From Rugamonas sp. A1-17 (GTDB taxonomy: Bacteria > Pseudomonadota > Gammaproteobacteria > Burkholderiales > Burkholderiaceae_D), in assembly GCA_025548565.1 (NCBI GenBank), contig JAJLPB010000004.1, positions 1-64,000 of the forward strand: 64,000 bases of DNA. The letters run 5' to 3'. The position numbers and the translations under genes were made by a program. Shown here in pieces: positions 7,252 through 16,441 of this stretch. The stretch's first letter is position 1. Each line of letters begins with the position of its first letter. The notes under the pieces were generated by a model. That model ran no database searches. It saw only the letters and a program-made list of their open reading frames with translations, and was not told the DNA's origin.

Positions 7252-7330
7252 GTCATTCCCGCGAACGCGGGAATCCATGCTGAGCGGAATGCGCCAGCTC
7301 AGCATGGGTCCCCGCGTGCGCGGGGACGAC
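7252..7330. repeat. REP-like intergenic inverted repeat pair
   Basis: Two arms face each other. Each contains a small GC-rich hairpin (CCCGCG-AA-CGCGGG at 7258-7271, and CCCCGCG-TG-CGCGGGG in the second arm) followed by CCATGCTGAGC or its complement (ends at 7285 and 7297). The whole unit is an imperfect inverted repeat of about 34 bases per arm around an 11-base centre. It fills the gap between the converging gloB and aceB genes. Such GTCATTCCCGCG units are common dispersed REP-like elements, and this one may also terminate transcription from both sides. Confidence 0.7.
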
Positions 7331-7337
7331 ACGCCGC

Positions 7338-8936
7338 TTAGATCTCTTCGTACAGCGGCAAGGTCAGGAACTCCGCGAACTCGGTCGAGGTCGACATCTG
7401 CTCGAAGATCTGGCCGGCGCGGACGTAGGTCGGGCCATCGCCGCCAGGCGCATCGCGCTGCACCTTGACCAGCTCTTCCTTGATCATCGCGCGCACCATG
7501 TCGGCGGTGACTTTGCGGCCATCTTCCAGCACGCCCTTGTCCGAACGGATCCACTGCCACACTTGCGAACGGCTGATCTCCGCCGTGGCCGCGTCTTCCA
7601 TCAGGTTGTGGATCGGCACGCAGCCGTTACCGGCCAGCCAGCTGCCCAGGTAGTGGATGCCGACGTTGATGTTGTAGCGCAGGCCGGCTTCGGTGATCGG
7701 CGCTTCCGGCTTGAAGTCCAGCAGCTGCGCGGCGGTGACGTCGATGTCGGGACGCTGCTTGTCGATCTGGTTGGGCTTGTCGCCCAACACCTTGGTGAAC
7801 TCGGTCATCGCCAGTTCCACCAGGCCCGGGTGGGCGACCCAGCCGCCGTCGTAGCCGTCGGTCGCATCGCGCGCCTTGTCGTTGCGCACGCCGCCCATGG
7901 CGACTTCGTTCTTTTCCGGATCGTTCTTGATCGGGATCAGCGCGGCCATGCCGCCGATCGCCGGCGCGTTGCGCTTGTGGCAGGTCTTCAGCAACAGCAA
8001 GGCGTAGGCGCGCATGAACGGCGCGGTCATCGTCACCTTGGCGCGGTCGGCCAGGCAGAAGTCCTTGTCCAGCTTGAACTTCTTAATGCACGAGAAGATG
8101 TAGTCCCAGCGGCCGGCGTTCAGGCCCGAGCTGTGTTCGCGCAGCTCGTACAGAATCTCGTCCATCTCGAAGGCGGCCAGGATGGTCTCGATCAGCACGG
8201 TGGCCTTGATCGTGCCTTGTGGCAGACCCAGTTCGTTTTGGGTCATCACGAAGATGTCGTTCCACAGGCGCGCTTCAAGGTGCGATTCCATCTTCGGCAG
8301 GTAGAAGTACGGGCCGGCGCCGCGCGCCAGCTGCTCTTTGGCGTTGTGGAACATGAACAACGCGAAGTCGAAGATGCCGCCGGAGATGCGCTTGCCGTCG
8401 ACCAGCACGTGCTTCTCGTCCAGGTGCCAGCCGCGTGGGCGCACCACCAGCGTGGCGATCTTGTCGTTCAGCTTATAGGACTTGCCGTTCTGCTCCAGCG
8501 AAATGGTGCGGCGCACGGCGTCGAACATATTGATCTGGCCGGTGATCTGGTTGTCCCAGTTCGGCGTATTCGAATCCTCGAAGTCGGTCATGTAGCTGTC
8601 GGCGCCCGAGTTGAAGGCGTTGATCACCATCTTGCGCTCGACCGGACCGGTGATTTCCACGCGGCGGCATTCCAGCGCCTTCGGAATCGGCGCGATCTTC
8701 CAGTCGCCGGCGCGGATGTGCGCGGTCTCAGGCAGGAAGTCGGGACGCTCGCCGGCGTCCAGCCGCTTGGCGCGCTCGACGCGCACGGCCAGCAATTGTT
8801 GACGGCGCGCTTCGAACTCGCGGGTCAGCTTCACCACCAGCGACAGTGCCTCGGTGGTCAGGATGTTTTCGTAGCCAGGCTTGATCTCGCCCGTGATTTC
8901 CATGCCTGCCGGCAGATTGATGGTGGACTGCGTCAT
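7338..8936 (-). CDS. aceB: Malate synthase A
   Basis: This 532-aa enzyme condenses glyoxylate with acetyl-CoA to give malate in the glyoxylate bypass. The family signature is plain (REHSSGLNAGRWDYIFS), as are RPRGWHLDEKHV and the SNTPNWDNQ region. Length is that of isoform A. The gene is alone on its strand and divergent from a LysR-type regulator, which is the likely local regulator. Isocitrate lyase is not in the window. The intergenic region carries an inverted repeat 24 bases upstream of the ATG. Confidence 0.95.
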   Translation of the reverse strand: MTQSTINLPAGMEITGEIKPGYENILTTEALSLVVKLTREFEARRQQLLAVRVERAKRLDAGERPDFLPETAHIRAGDWKIAPIPKALECRRVEITGPVERKMVINAFNSGADSYMTDFEDSNTPNWDNQITGQINMFDAVRRTISLEQNGKSYKLNDKIATLVVRPRGWHLDEKHVLVDGKRISGGIFDFALFMFHNAKEQLARGAGPYFYLPKMESHLEARLWNDIFVMTQNELGLPQGTIKATVLIETILAAFEMDEILYELREHSSGLNAGRWDYIFSCIKKFKLDKDFCLADRAKVTMTAPFMRAYALLLLKTCHKRNAPAIGGMAALIPIKNDPEKNEVAMGGVRNDKARDATDGYDGGWVAHPGLVELAMTEFTKVLGDKPNQIDKQRPDIDVTAAQLLDFKPEAPITEAGLRYNINVGIHYLGSWLAGNGCVPIHNLMEDAATAEISRSQVWQWIRSDKGVLEDGRKVTADMVRAMIKEELVKVQRDAPGGDGPTYVRAGQIFEQMSTSTEFAEFLTLPLYEEI

Positions 8937-8959
8937 GAGGTCTCTCCGATAGTAAAAAT

Positions 8960-8977
8960 ATTAGCAACCAAACTAAT
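8960..8977. promoter_or_regulatory. Inverted repeat in the aceB/lysR intergenic region
   Basis: ATTAG-N8-CTAAT (8960-8977) lies in the 201-base AT-rich region between the divergent aceB and LysR-type genes. It is a candidate regulator site, positioned where binding would affect aceB. The rest of the gap shows no further clear element. Confidence 0.35.
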
Positions 8978-9137
8978 TATAAGCACTGGCCTTCTTGTTG
9001 CACGCCCAAAGTTTTAGTGTGCGGACTCAGTTACGCCTTGATATGTTTTACAGTATATTCACTAATAAGTTATGCAAACGAGACTAAAAATCACATCATC
9101 TATGCGTTTTTATCACAAGTGACGGGCTAAGCATTCC

Positions 9138-10049
9138 ATGGGTCAATTCAGACAGATTTCCACCTTCGTCGAAGTGGTTTCCAAGGGCAGCCTGTCGGCC
9201 GCCGCGCGCGCCGAGGGCATCGCTCCGGCCATGATAGGCCGCCGGCTGGATGCGCTGGAAACCCGCCTGGGTGTCAAACTTTTGCAACGCACCACGCGCA
9301 AACTGGCGCTGACCAACGAGGGCGCGGCCTTCCTGGAGGACTGCCAGCGCATCCTGGCCGAGCTGGAGGAAGCCGAAACCGCCGTGGCCGAACGCAGCGC
9401 CCACGCAACAGGACACCTGATGATCTCGGCCCCGGCCGGTTTCGGGCGCCAGCACGTGGCGCCGCTGATCCCCTCCTTCCTGGCCGAGCATCGCGACGTC
9501 AGCGTCACGCTGAACATGAGCGACCGCGTGGTCGACATCGTCGGCGAAGGCATCGACGTGGCGATCCGTATCGCCAGCCTGTCCGATTCCAGCTTGGTCA
9601 GCGTCAAGTTGGCCGACAACGAGCGGGTGGTGGTGGCCGCGCCCTCCTACCTCAAGCGCCACGGCGAACCGAAGTCGCTGGCCGACCTGGCGAAGCACAA
9701 CTGCCTGGCGATCAGCAGCGAAGGCAGCCAGCGCGGCTGGACCTTCCGCGACAACGGCAAGAACGTGGTGGTCAAAGTGAGCGGCAACATGGGCAGCAAC
9801 GACGGCCAGGTGCTGCACGACTGGGCCTTGGCCGGCAAAGGCCTGGCATGGCGGTCGATGTGGGAAGTGGGGAACGAGATCGAAGCGGGCAAGCTGCAGA
9901 CGGTGCTCAACGAGCATTCCGCACCGGGCAACGATATTTACGCGGTGTTCGCGCAACGCCGCCATCTGCCGCTGCGGATACGCGCCTTCGTGGACTTCCT
10001 GCGGCACACGTACGCGCAGCCGGATTATTGGCGCAAATCCTGGAAATGA
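9138..10049 (+). CDS. LysR-family transcriptional regulator
   Basis: This 303-aa protein has an N-terminal winged helix-turn-helix (residues about 1-60, SLSAAARAEGIAPAMIGRRLDALE) and a C-terminal periplasmic-binding-like effector domain (about 90-295). The order next to divergent malate synthase suggests it controls aceB, as LysR-type regulators usually act on a divergent neighbour and on themselves. The effector is unknown. It ends 52 bases before a bidirectional terminator shared with the cold-shock gene. Confidence 0.85.
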   Translation: MGQFRQISTFVEVVSKGSLSAAARAEGIAPAMIGRRLDALETRLGVKLLQRTTRKLALTNEGAAFLEDCQRILAELEEAETAVAERSAHATGHLMISAPAGFGRQHVAPLIPSFLAEHRDVSVTLNMSDRVVDIVGEGIDVAIRIASLSDSSLVSVKLADNERVVVAAPSYLKRHGEPKSLADLAKHNCLAISSEGSQRGWTFRDNGKNVVVKVSGNMGSNDGQVLHDWALAGKGLAWRSMWEVGNEIEAGKLQTVLNEHSAPGNDIYAVFAQRRHLPLRIRAFVDFLRHTYAQPDYWRKSWK

Positions 10050-10101
10050 TGCTGATGTAACAGCTCACACCACAGCCCGCACAAAAACGCGGGCGAAAAA
10101 A

Positions 10102-10122
10102 AATCCTCGGATACCGAGGATT
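10102..10122. terminator. Bidirectional intrinsic terminator
   Basis: A perfect 9-bp stem, AATCCTCGG/CCGAGGATT, has a 3-base loop. On the minus strand it is followed by eight T (serving the csp gene), and on the plus strand by TTCTTATTT (serving the LysR-type gene). Confidence 0.85.
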
Positions 10123-10146
10123 TCTTATTTCGTTTGATTCAGCGTA

Positions 10147-10350
10147 TTACAGTGGCTGAATGTTCGAAGCTTGCTTGCCCTTAGGACCAGCGGTCACTTC
10201 AAAAGAAACGCGTTGGTTCTCTTGCAGCGACTTGAAGCCTGCGGACTGAATCGCCGAGAAGTGAGCGAACAGATCTTCGCCGCCTTCGTCCGGGGTGATA
10301 AAGCCGAAGCCCTTCGAATCATTGAACCATTTTACGATACCAGTTGCCAT
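10147..10350 (-). CDS. Cold-shock domain protein (CspA family)
   Basis: This 67-aa single-stranded nucleic-acid-binding beta-barrel acts as an RNA chaperone. RNP1 (KGFGFI) and RNP2 (DLFAHF) are intact. The open frame extends 70 codons further upstream, but the true start is MATGIVKW at 10350: the family begins there, and the extension is AT-rich leader sequence. A long untranslated leader and a clear -10 upstream fit the family's temperature-responsive mRNA leaders. Confidence 0.95.
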   Translation of the reverse strand: MATGIVKWFNDSKGFGFITPDEGGEDLFAHFSAIQSAGFKSLQENQRVSFEVTAGPKGKQASNIQPL

Positions 10351-10461
10351 TACAATTCCTATTTCAGTTAAGTTGGGCTTGCGCCCGTGATATCGTTTGA
10401 GGCAAGAAAGAAATGACAGACAAACTGCACTACTCTTGAATCTAAACGATCCCGCATTATA
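10351..10461 (-). promoter_or_regulatory. Long 5' leader and promoter of the csp gene
   Basis: A perfect TATAAT -10 lies at 10461-10456 on the minus strand, with only weak -35 candidates. Transcription from it would give a leader of about 100 bases, typical of cold-shock genes. The rest of the gap to 10636 holds no recognisable gene. Confidence 0.6.
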
Positions 10462-10636
10462 CCCAATTACAAAAGAAAAGCACGTTTTCGCGAAAATAAA
10501 TGCAAAGCCACATTTTCTTTGGTAGAAACCCAGCAAAAAGGCCAACTTTCCATCGCTCAACAGCCCGTCTCTCGGGGTGTATTTGTCACTATAGACAATT
10601 TAATCCTACGTCATTTGACATGGATCAAGCGCACGC

Positions 10637-10993
10637 TTACTCGTAGTCTGTTGCTTGCGCGTCACGGGCTGCCCAATTCAGCAGTTGTTCGACTTCCGGA
10701 ATGACCGCAGGCCAGCCGGTATGCTCGGTCAGCACGCCGCGCACCATGTGTTCGATGCGCCGCGCCTGCTGCCCCAGCATGCCGAAGCCGAACGTGCCCG
10801 CGGACCCGGCCACGCCGTGCAGCAATTCGTGCAGCCGGCGCAGTTCCGCTTCCGGCGGCGGATCGCCACCGGACTGGCGGCAGGCCGCCAGCGCCTCGGT
10901 GATCTGCGCCATCGTGCCCGGCACGGTGACGGCGAACCGTTCGCTCAACGCCGCCAGGCGGGCGCGGTATGCGGGATCGGCCGGTGTCGCCAT
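10637..10993 (-). CDS. Single-domain Hpt (histidine phosphotransfer) protein
   Basis: This 118-aa helical protein contains the Hpt motif LLHGVAGSAGTFGFG, whose histidine would carry the phosphoryl group between a hybrid kinase and a response regulator. There is no kinase or receiver domain in the same protein. It starts 5 bases after the upp stop codon and is probably co-transcribed with upp. The partner kinase is not in the neighbourhood, although c-di-GMP and receiver proteins occur elsewhere in the window. Confidence 0.75.
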   Translation of the reverse strand: MATPADPAYRARLAALSERFAVTVPGTMAQITEALAACRQSGGDPPPEAELRRLHELLHGVAGSAGTFGFGMLGQQARRIEHMVRGVLTEHTGWPAVIPEVEQLLNWAARDAQATDYE

Positions 10994-10998
10994 AATAA

Positions 10999-11649
10999 TT
11001 ACTTGGTGCCGAAAATACGGTCGCCGGCGTCGCCCAGGCCAGGCACGATGTAGGCGTGGTCGTTCAGGTGCGAGTCGAGCGAGGCGCAGTAGATCTTCAC
11101 GCCGGGATGCGATTTCTGGAACACCTCGATGCCTTCCGGAGCGGCCACCAGGGCCAGGAAGATGATCTGGTCGTCGGTGACGCCGCGCTTTTTCAGCACA
11201 TCCACCGCGTGCACGGCCGAATTACCGGTCGCCACCATCGGATCGCACAGGATGAAGGTGCGTTCGACCGTGTCCGGCAGGCGCACCAGGTATTCCACCG
11301 GCTGGTGGGTTTCCGGATCGCGGAACACGCCGATGTGGCCGACGCGCGCCGACGGCACCAGGTCCAGCAGGCCGTCGCTCATGCCGATGCCGGCGCGCAG
11401 GATAGGGACGATGGCCAGCTTGCGGCCGGCGATGACCGGCGCGTCAATGGTCATCAGCGGGGTTTCGATGGTGCGGGTGGTCAGCGGCAGGTCGCGGGTG
11501 ATCTCGTAGCCCATCAGCAGCGTGATTTCCTTGAGCAGGTCGCGGAAGGTACGGGTCGACGTGTCCTTCGCGCGCATGTGGCTCAGTTTGTGTTGTATCA
11601 GCGGGTGGTTGGTGATAAACAGGTTGGGAAAACGCGGATCTTGTTTCAT
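10999..11649 (-). CDS. upp: Uracil phosphoribosyltransferase
   Basis: This 216-aa salvage enzyme makes UMP from uracil and PRPP. The PRPP-binding loop is [17 protein letters not shown], and [15 protein letters not shown] is also conserved. Length is typical (E. coli 208 aa). A TATAAT -10 lies at 11687-11682 on the minus strand, directly after the TetR gene stop, so upp has its own promoter. The Hpt gene follows. Confidence 0.95.
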   Translation of the reverse strand: MKQDPRFPNLFITNHPLIQHKLSHMRAKDTSTRTFRDLLKEITLLMGYEITRDLPLTTRTIETPLMTIDAPVIAGRKLAIVPILRAGIGMSDGLLDLVPSARVGHIGVFRDPETHQPVEYLVRLPDTVERTFILCDPMVATGNSAVHAVDVLKKRGVTDDQIIFLALVAAPEGIEVFQKSHPGVKIYCASLDSHLNDHAYIVPGLGDAGDRIFGTK

Positions 11650-11687
11650 TGTTTGCTCTTTTTAGTCGGTATGTGCTTTTTATTATA

Positions 11688-12269
11688 CTAGGCCTCGGAG
11701 CCCAGAAACATGGCGACCGCCTCTTCCGCTATCTGGTCCAGGCTTGATCCATGGCCCGGCTTGTACCACAGCACGCTGTAATTGATCGCGCCCATCAGCA
11801 GCAGGCGCGCCACCGCGCTGTCGCTGCGCAGCAGGCCGGCGGCCGACAGTTCATTGACCACATCCTGCCACAATTGATCGTAGCGGTCGCGCAGCACCTG
11901 CACGCGTTCGCGCAGTTCCGGCGTCAGGCGGCGCCAGTCGTACAGCAGCACCGGGATGAAGTCGTGGCCTTCGCCCAGCACGATTTCCAGGTGGGCGCGC
12001 ACCAGCGCCTGGAACTTGGCGCGCGGCGGCAGATCGCCCGCCACGATGGCCTCGGCGGCCGGCAACCCCGCCACCAGGCCCTCCTCCATCACCGCCGCGA
12101 GGATCTCCTGCTTGCTCTTGAAGTGATAGAACGGACTGCCGGAGCGCATACCGACGGCGTCGGCGATATCGCGCGTGGTGGTGCCGTCGAAACCGCGCTC
12201 GCGGAACAGGCGCGCGGCCACGCGCACCAGATCGGCGCGGCGGTTATCGACAGGGGCGGTATTCGTCAT
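11688..12269 (-). CDS. TetR-family regulator, probably of the adjacent acyl-CoA genes
   Basis: This 193-aa protein has an N-terminal TetR helix-turn-helix (GFDGTTTRDIADAVGMRSGSPFYHFKSK, about residues 24-52) and a helical ligand-binding domain. It is the third gene of the minus-strand run ACAD, AidB-like, TetR (15-base gap after the AidB-like gene). Its expected operator is the palindrome in the divergent promoter at 15143-15204. Acyl-CoA-type ligands are likely from context, as for FadR/PsrA-like TetR proteins, but this is inference. Confidence 0.85.
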   Translation of the reverse strand: MTNTAPVDNRRADLVRVAARLFRERGFDGTTTRDIADAVGMRSGSPFYHFKSKQEILAAVMEEGLVAGLPAAEAIVAGDLPPRAKFQALVRAHLEIVLGEGHDFIPVLLYDWRRLTPELRERVQVLRDRYDQLWQDVVNELSAAGLLRSDSAVARLLLMGAINYSVLWYKPGHGSSLDQIAEEAVAMFLGSEA

Positions 12270-12284
12270 AACTATTTATCCAGT

Positions 12285-13961
12285 TTATTCAATCAGCGCG
12301 CGCGCCAGGATGGCCGCGCAGTCGACGCCCGCAGGCAGGCGCCCGAACGCGCCGCCGGGTTCGCGCGCCAGCCGCGATGCGACAAACGCCGACGACACGC
12401 AGGCCGGCGCATGCCGCAACAGCAGGCCGGCCTGCACCGCCAGCACCACGCGCTCGGCCAGCACGCGGGCGCCGAATTCGTCGGACTGCGGCTGGTTCAA
12501 GTCCGCCAGCAAAGCCTGCGTGTAGCGGACGTAGTCGGCGTCGGACTCGCCGGCCAGGGCCAGCTCGGACGCCAGCGCCTCGCGCGCGGCTGGAGTTTTG
12601 CCGAAGGCGCGCAACAAGTCAAGGCACATCACGTTGCCGGAGCCTTCCCAGATCGAATTGACCGGCAGCTCGCGGTACAGGCGCGCCAGCGGGCCGTCCT
12701 CAACGTAACCGCTGCCGCCGATGACTTCCATCGCCTCCGCGCCGAATGCCGGGCCGCGCTTGCAGATCCAGTATTTGCCGGCCGGCGTCAGGATGCGCGC
12801 CAGCAGCGCTTGCGCCGGATCGTCGCCCTGGTCGAAGCAGCGCGCCAGGCGCATGCCGAACGCCGTCGCCGCTTCCGATTCCAGCGCCAGGTCGGCCAGC
12901 ACGTTCCGCATCAGCGGCTGCTCGGACAGCGGGCGGCCGAACGCCGAGCGCCTGCGCGCGTGATGCAGCGCATGCGTCAGCGCGGCGCGCATCGTGCCGG
13001 CGCTACCCAACACGCAATCGAGACGCGTATGACTGCCCATCTCCAGTATCGTCGGGATGCCGCGCCCCGGCTTGCCGATCAACCAGCCGCAGGCGCCGGT
13101 GAACTCCACTTCCGACGAGGCGTTGGAGCGGTTGCCCAATTTATCCTTCAGGCGCTGCACGCGGATCTGATTGCGGCTGCCGTCCGGCAGATAGCGCGGC
13201 AGGAAGAAGCACGACAGCCCGGCGCTGCCCGCGTCGTCGGTCTGCGCCAGGATCAGGTGGGCGTCGCTTTGCGGCGCCGAGAAGAACCACTTGTGGCCGA
13301 CGATCCGATAGACGTCCTCGCCCTCCTCGCCGAACATCGCGAGCGCCTCGGCCGGCGGCACCGGTTCCGCGCGGGTGGTGTTGGAGCGCACGTCGGAGCC
13401 GCCCTGCTTCTCGGTCATGCCCATGCCGATGATGGCGCCGCGCTTCTGCCCGACCGGCAGCGAGCGCGGGTCGTATTCGGTCGACAGGATCTTCGGCAGC
13501 CACCTGGCGGCGATCTTCGGCGCCTGCTTCAGCGCCGGCACGGACGCATACGTCATCGTCACCGGACATTGCGAGCCGTTCTCCACCTGGCCAAACAGCA
13601 TGTAGCGCGCCGCCCGCGCGACCTGCGCGCCAGGGCCGCCCAGCCACGGCGACGCGTGCGCGCCGTTCTCGATCAACAGCGCCATCAGGCTATGCCAGGC
13701 CGGATGGAACTCCACCTCGTCCACGCGCTTGCCGGCGCGGTCGAAGTTGTGCAGCTTCGGTGTATGCTGGTTGGCCAGCCGCGCCAGATCGAGCACCTCG
13801 GCCCGGCCCAGCTGCGCGCCCAGCGCGTGCAGCGACTCGGCCGCCGCCGCGCCGCCTTCGCGCAGCAGCGCTTCCCGCAGGGCCGGATCTGCCGCGTACA
13901 GGTTGATGTTCTCGAACGGCGCAACCGTGTTGCTCACTTCATGCGTATCGAATGGATTCAT
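12285..13961 (-). CDS. aidB: AidB-like acyl-CoA dehydrogenase
   Basis: This 558-aa flavoprotein closely follows E. coli AidB. Shared features include the long N-terminal extension (FENINLYAADPALREAL, VEFHPAWHSLM), GMTEKQGGSDVRSNT, HKWFFSAPQSDAHL, LKDKLGNRSNAS and PVNSIWEGSGNVMCLD. AidB is induced by alkylation stress, binds DNA and FAD and has weak acyl-CoA dehydrogenase activity. In this acyl-CoA cluster a metabolic role is equally possible. Its ATG overlaps the upstream dehydrogenase stop by four bases. Confidence 0.88.
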   Translation of the reverse strand: MNPFDTHEVSNTVAPFENINLYAADPALREALLREGGAAAAESLHALGAQLGRAEVLDLARLANQHTPKLHNFDRAGKRVDEVEFHPAWHSLMALLIENGAHASPWLGGPGAQVARAARYMLFGQVENGSQCPVTMTYASVPALKQAPKIAARWLPKILSTEYDPRSLPVGQKRGAIIGMGMTEKQGGSDVRSNTTRAEPVPPAEALAMFGEEGEDVYRIVGHKWFFSAPQSDAHLILAQTDDAGSAGLSCFFLPRYLPDGSRNQIRVQRLKDKLGNRSNASSEVEFTGACGWLIGKPGRGIPTILEMGSHTRLDCVLGSAGTMRAALTHALHHARRRSAFGRPLSEQPLMRNVLADLALESEAATAFGMRLARCFDQGDDPAQALLARILTPAGKYWICKRGPAFGAEAMEVIGGSGYVEDGPLARLYRELPVNSIWEGSGNVMCLDLLRAFGKTPAAREALASELALAGESDADYVRYTQALLADLNQPQSDEFGARVLAERVVLAVQAGLLLRHAPACVSSAFVASRLAREPGGAFGRLPAGVDCAAILARALIE

Positions 13962-15118
13962 TTCTTCTCCTTCTTCGGCAAGATGCCCATTTGCTTGGCG
14001 ATGATGCCCAACATGACTTCATCGGCGCCACCGGCGATGGATGTCAGGCGCCCGTCGCGGAACATGCGCGCGACCCGGTTCTCCCAGCTGTAGCCCATGC
14101 CGCCCCAGAACTGCATGCAGGCGTCGGGCACCAGCCGCAGCAGGCGGCCCGCCTTCAGCTTGCACATCGAGGCCAGCTCGGTCACATCCTGGCCGCTCAC
14201 ATACAACCGCCCGGCGCGATAGGTCAACGCGCGCAGGCTCTCCACTTCCGTCTTCAATTCCGCCAGCTTGAAATGCACGTGCTGATTATCCAGCAGCCGG
14301 CCGCCGAACATGGCACGCTCGCGTGCCCAGTCCACCGTCAAGTCTATACAATTGGCCAGCGTTTGCACCGCGTTTGCCGCGGCCCACAAGCGCTCTTCCT
14401 GAAACTGCAGCATCTGGTACACGAAGCCCTGCCCCTCCTCGCCGATGGCATGCCGCTGCGGCACGCGCACCTCGTCGAAGTAAATCAGGCCGGTATCGGA
14501 GGCGTTCATGCCGATCTTGCGGATCTTCCTGCCGACCGAGACGCCCGGCGTATCCATCGGCACCATCACCAGCGTCTTGTTCTTGTGGGCCGGGCCGTCG
14601 GAGGTATTGACCAGCACGCACATCCAGTCGGCCTGCAGGCTGTTGGTGATCCACATCTTGCCGCCGTTGATGATGTAGTCGCCACCGTCCTTGCGCGCGC
14701 TGGTGCGAATGGCCGCCACGTCCGAGCCCGCGTGCGCCTCCGAGACGCCGACGCAGCCCACCATCTCGCCGCTGATGGCCGGCGCCAGGAACTCGCGGCA
14801 CAAGGCGGCCGAGCCGAAACGCGCCAGCGCCGGCGTGCACATATCGGTCTGCACGCCGATCGCCATTGGAATCGCGCCGCAGTCGATGTGGCCCAGCGTC
14901 TCGGCCATCGCCATCGAATATGAATAATCGAGGCCCAGACCGCCGTATTCCACCGGTTTGGTCAGGCCCAGCAAACCGAGCTCACCCATTTTCCTGAACA
15001 GGGCGTGCGCGGGAAATATGCCGGCCTCCTCCCACTCATCGACATATGGGTTGATTTCGCTCTCGATGAAGCGCCTCAGTGTGCGCTGTAATTCCTGATG
15101 TTCGTGGCTGTCAAACAT
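13958..15118 (-). CDS. Acyl-CoA dehydrogenase
   Basis: This 386-aa protein has the three acyl-CoA dehydrogenase domains. It would oxidise an acyl-CoA to the 2-enoyl-CoA with FAD, passing electrons to ETF. Signatures are GCVGVSEAHAGSDVAAIRTS, GGKMWITNS and the C-terminal MQFWGGMGYSWENRVARMFRD. Chain specificity is not clear. It is first in a minus-strand operon with the AidB-like and TetR genes and divergent from the thiolase, so both arms of the pathway can be regulated together. Confidence 0.9.
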   Translation of the reverse strand: MFDSHEHQELQRTLRRFIESEINPYVDEWEEAGIFPAHALFRKMGELGLLGLTKPVEYGGLGLDYSYSMAMAETLGHIDCGAIPMAIGVQTDMCTPALARFGSAALCREFLAPAISGEMVGCVGVSEAHAGSDVAAIRTSARKDGGDYIINGGKMWITNSLQADWMCVLVNTSDGPAHKNKTLVMVPMDTPGVSVGRKIRKIGMNASDTGLIYFDEVRVPQRHAIGEEGQGFVYQMLQFQEERLWAAANAVQTLANCIDLTVDWARERAMFGGRLLDNQHVHFKLAELKTEVESLRALTYRAGRLYVSGQDVTELASMCKLKAGRLLRLVPDACMQFWGGMGYSWENRVARMFRDGRLTSIAGGADEVMLGIIAKQMGILPKKEKK

Positions 15119-15142
15119 GGTCTGTCCCCTTGTTATCCGGTC

Positions 15143-15204
15143 AGACTAGCGCAATCGGCGTTACGAAGCAAGCAGTTGCTTTGTTGTCGTTTGCGCTCTA
15201 TGAT
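15143..15204. promoter_or_regulatory. Symmetric divergent promoter with palindromic operator
   Basis: The inverted repeat AAGCAA-GCAG-TTGCTT (15166-15181, extended to 15163-15184 with one mismatch) supplies the -35 of both directions. On plus, TTGCTT (15176-15181) is 17 bases from TATGAT (15199-15204). On minus, TTGCTT (15171-15166) is 17 bases from TAGTCT (15148-15143). A protein bound to the palindrome would cover both -35 boxes, and the cluster's TetR protein is the obvious candidate. Confidence 0.65.
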
Positions 15205-15227
15205 GGCCATCCAGACAAGGAGATTCC

Positions 15228-16430
<1,203 letters not shown>

Positions 16431-16441
16431 ACGGAATGAGC

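Noticed and set aside
7563..9017. Long plus-strand frame antisense to malate synthase
   Set aside because: It encodes a His/Gln/Val-rich low-complexity product typical of antisense frames in high-GC genes, with no motif. The minus strand is unmistakably malate synthase. The same applies to long antisense frames at 11751-14093, 30054-31355, 37200-38867, 41096-42853 and 59487-61976.
10351..10560. Extended 137-aa form of the cold-shock protein
   Set aside because: The family starts at MATGIVKW and the upstream codons coincide with the AT-rich promoter and leader, including a TATAAT box.
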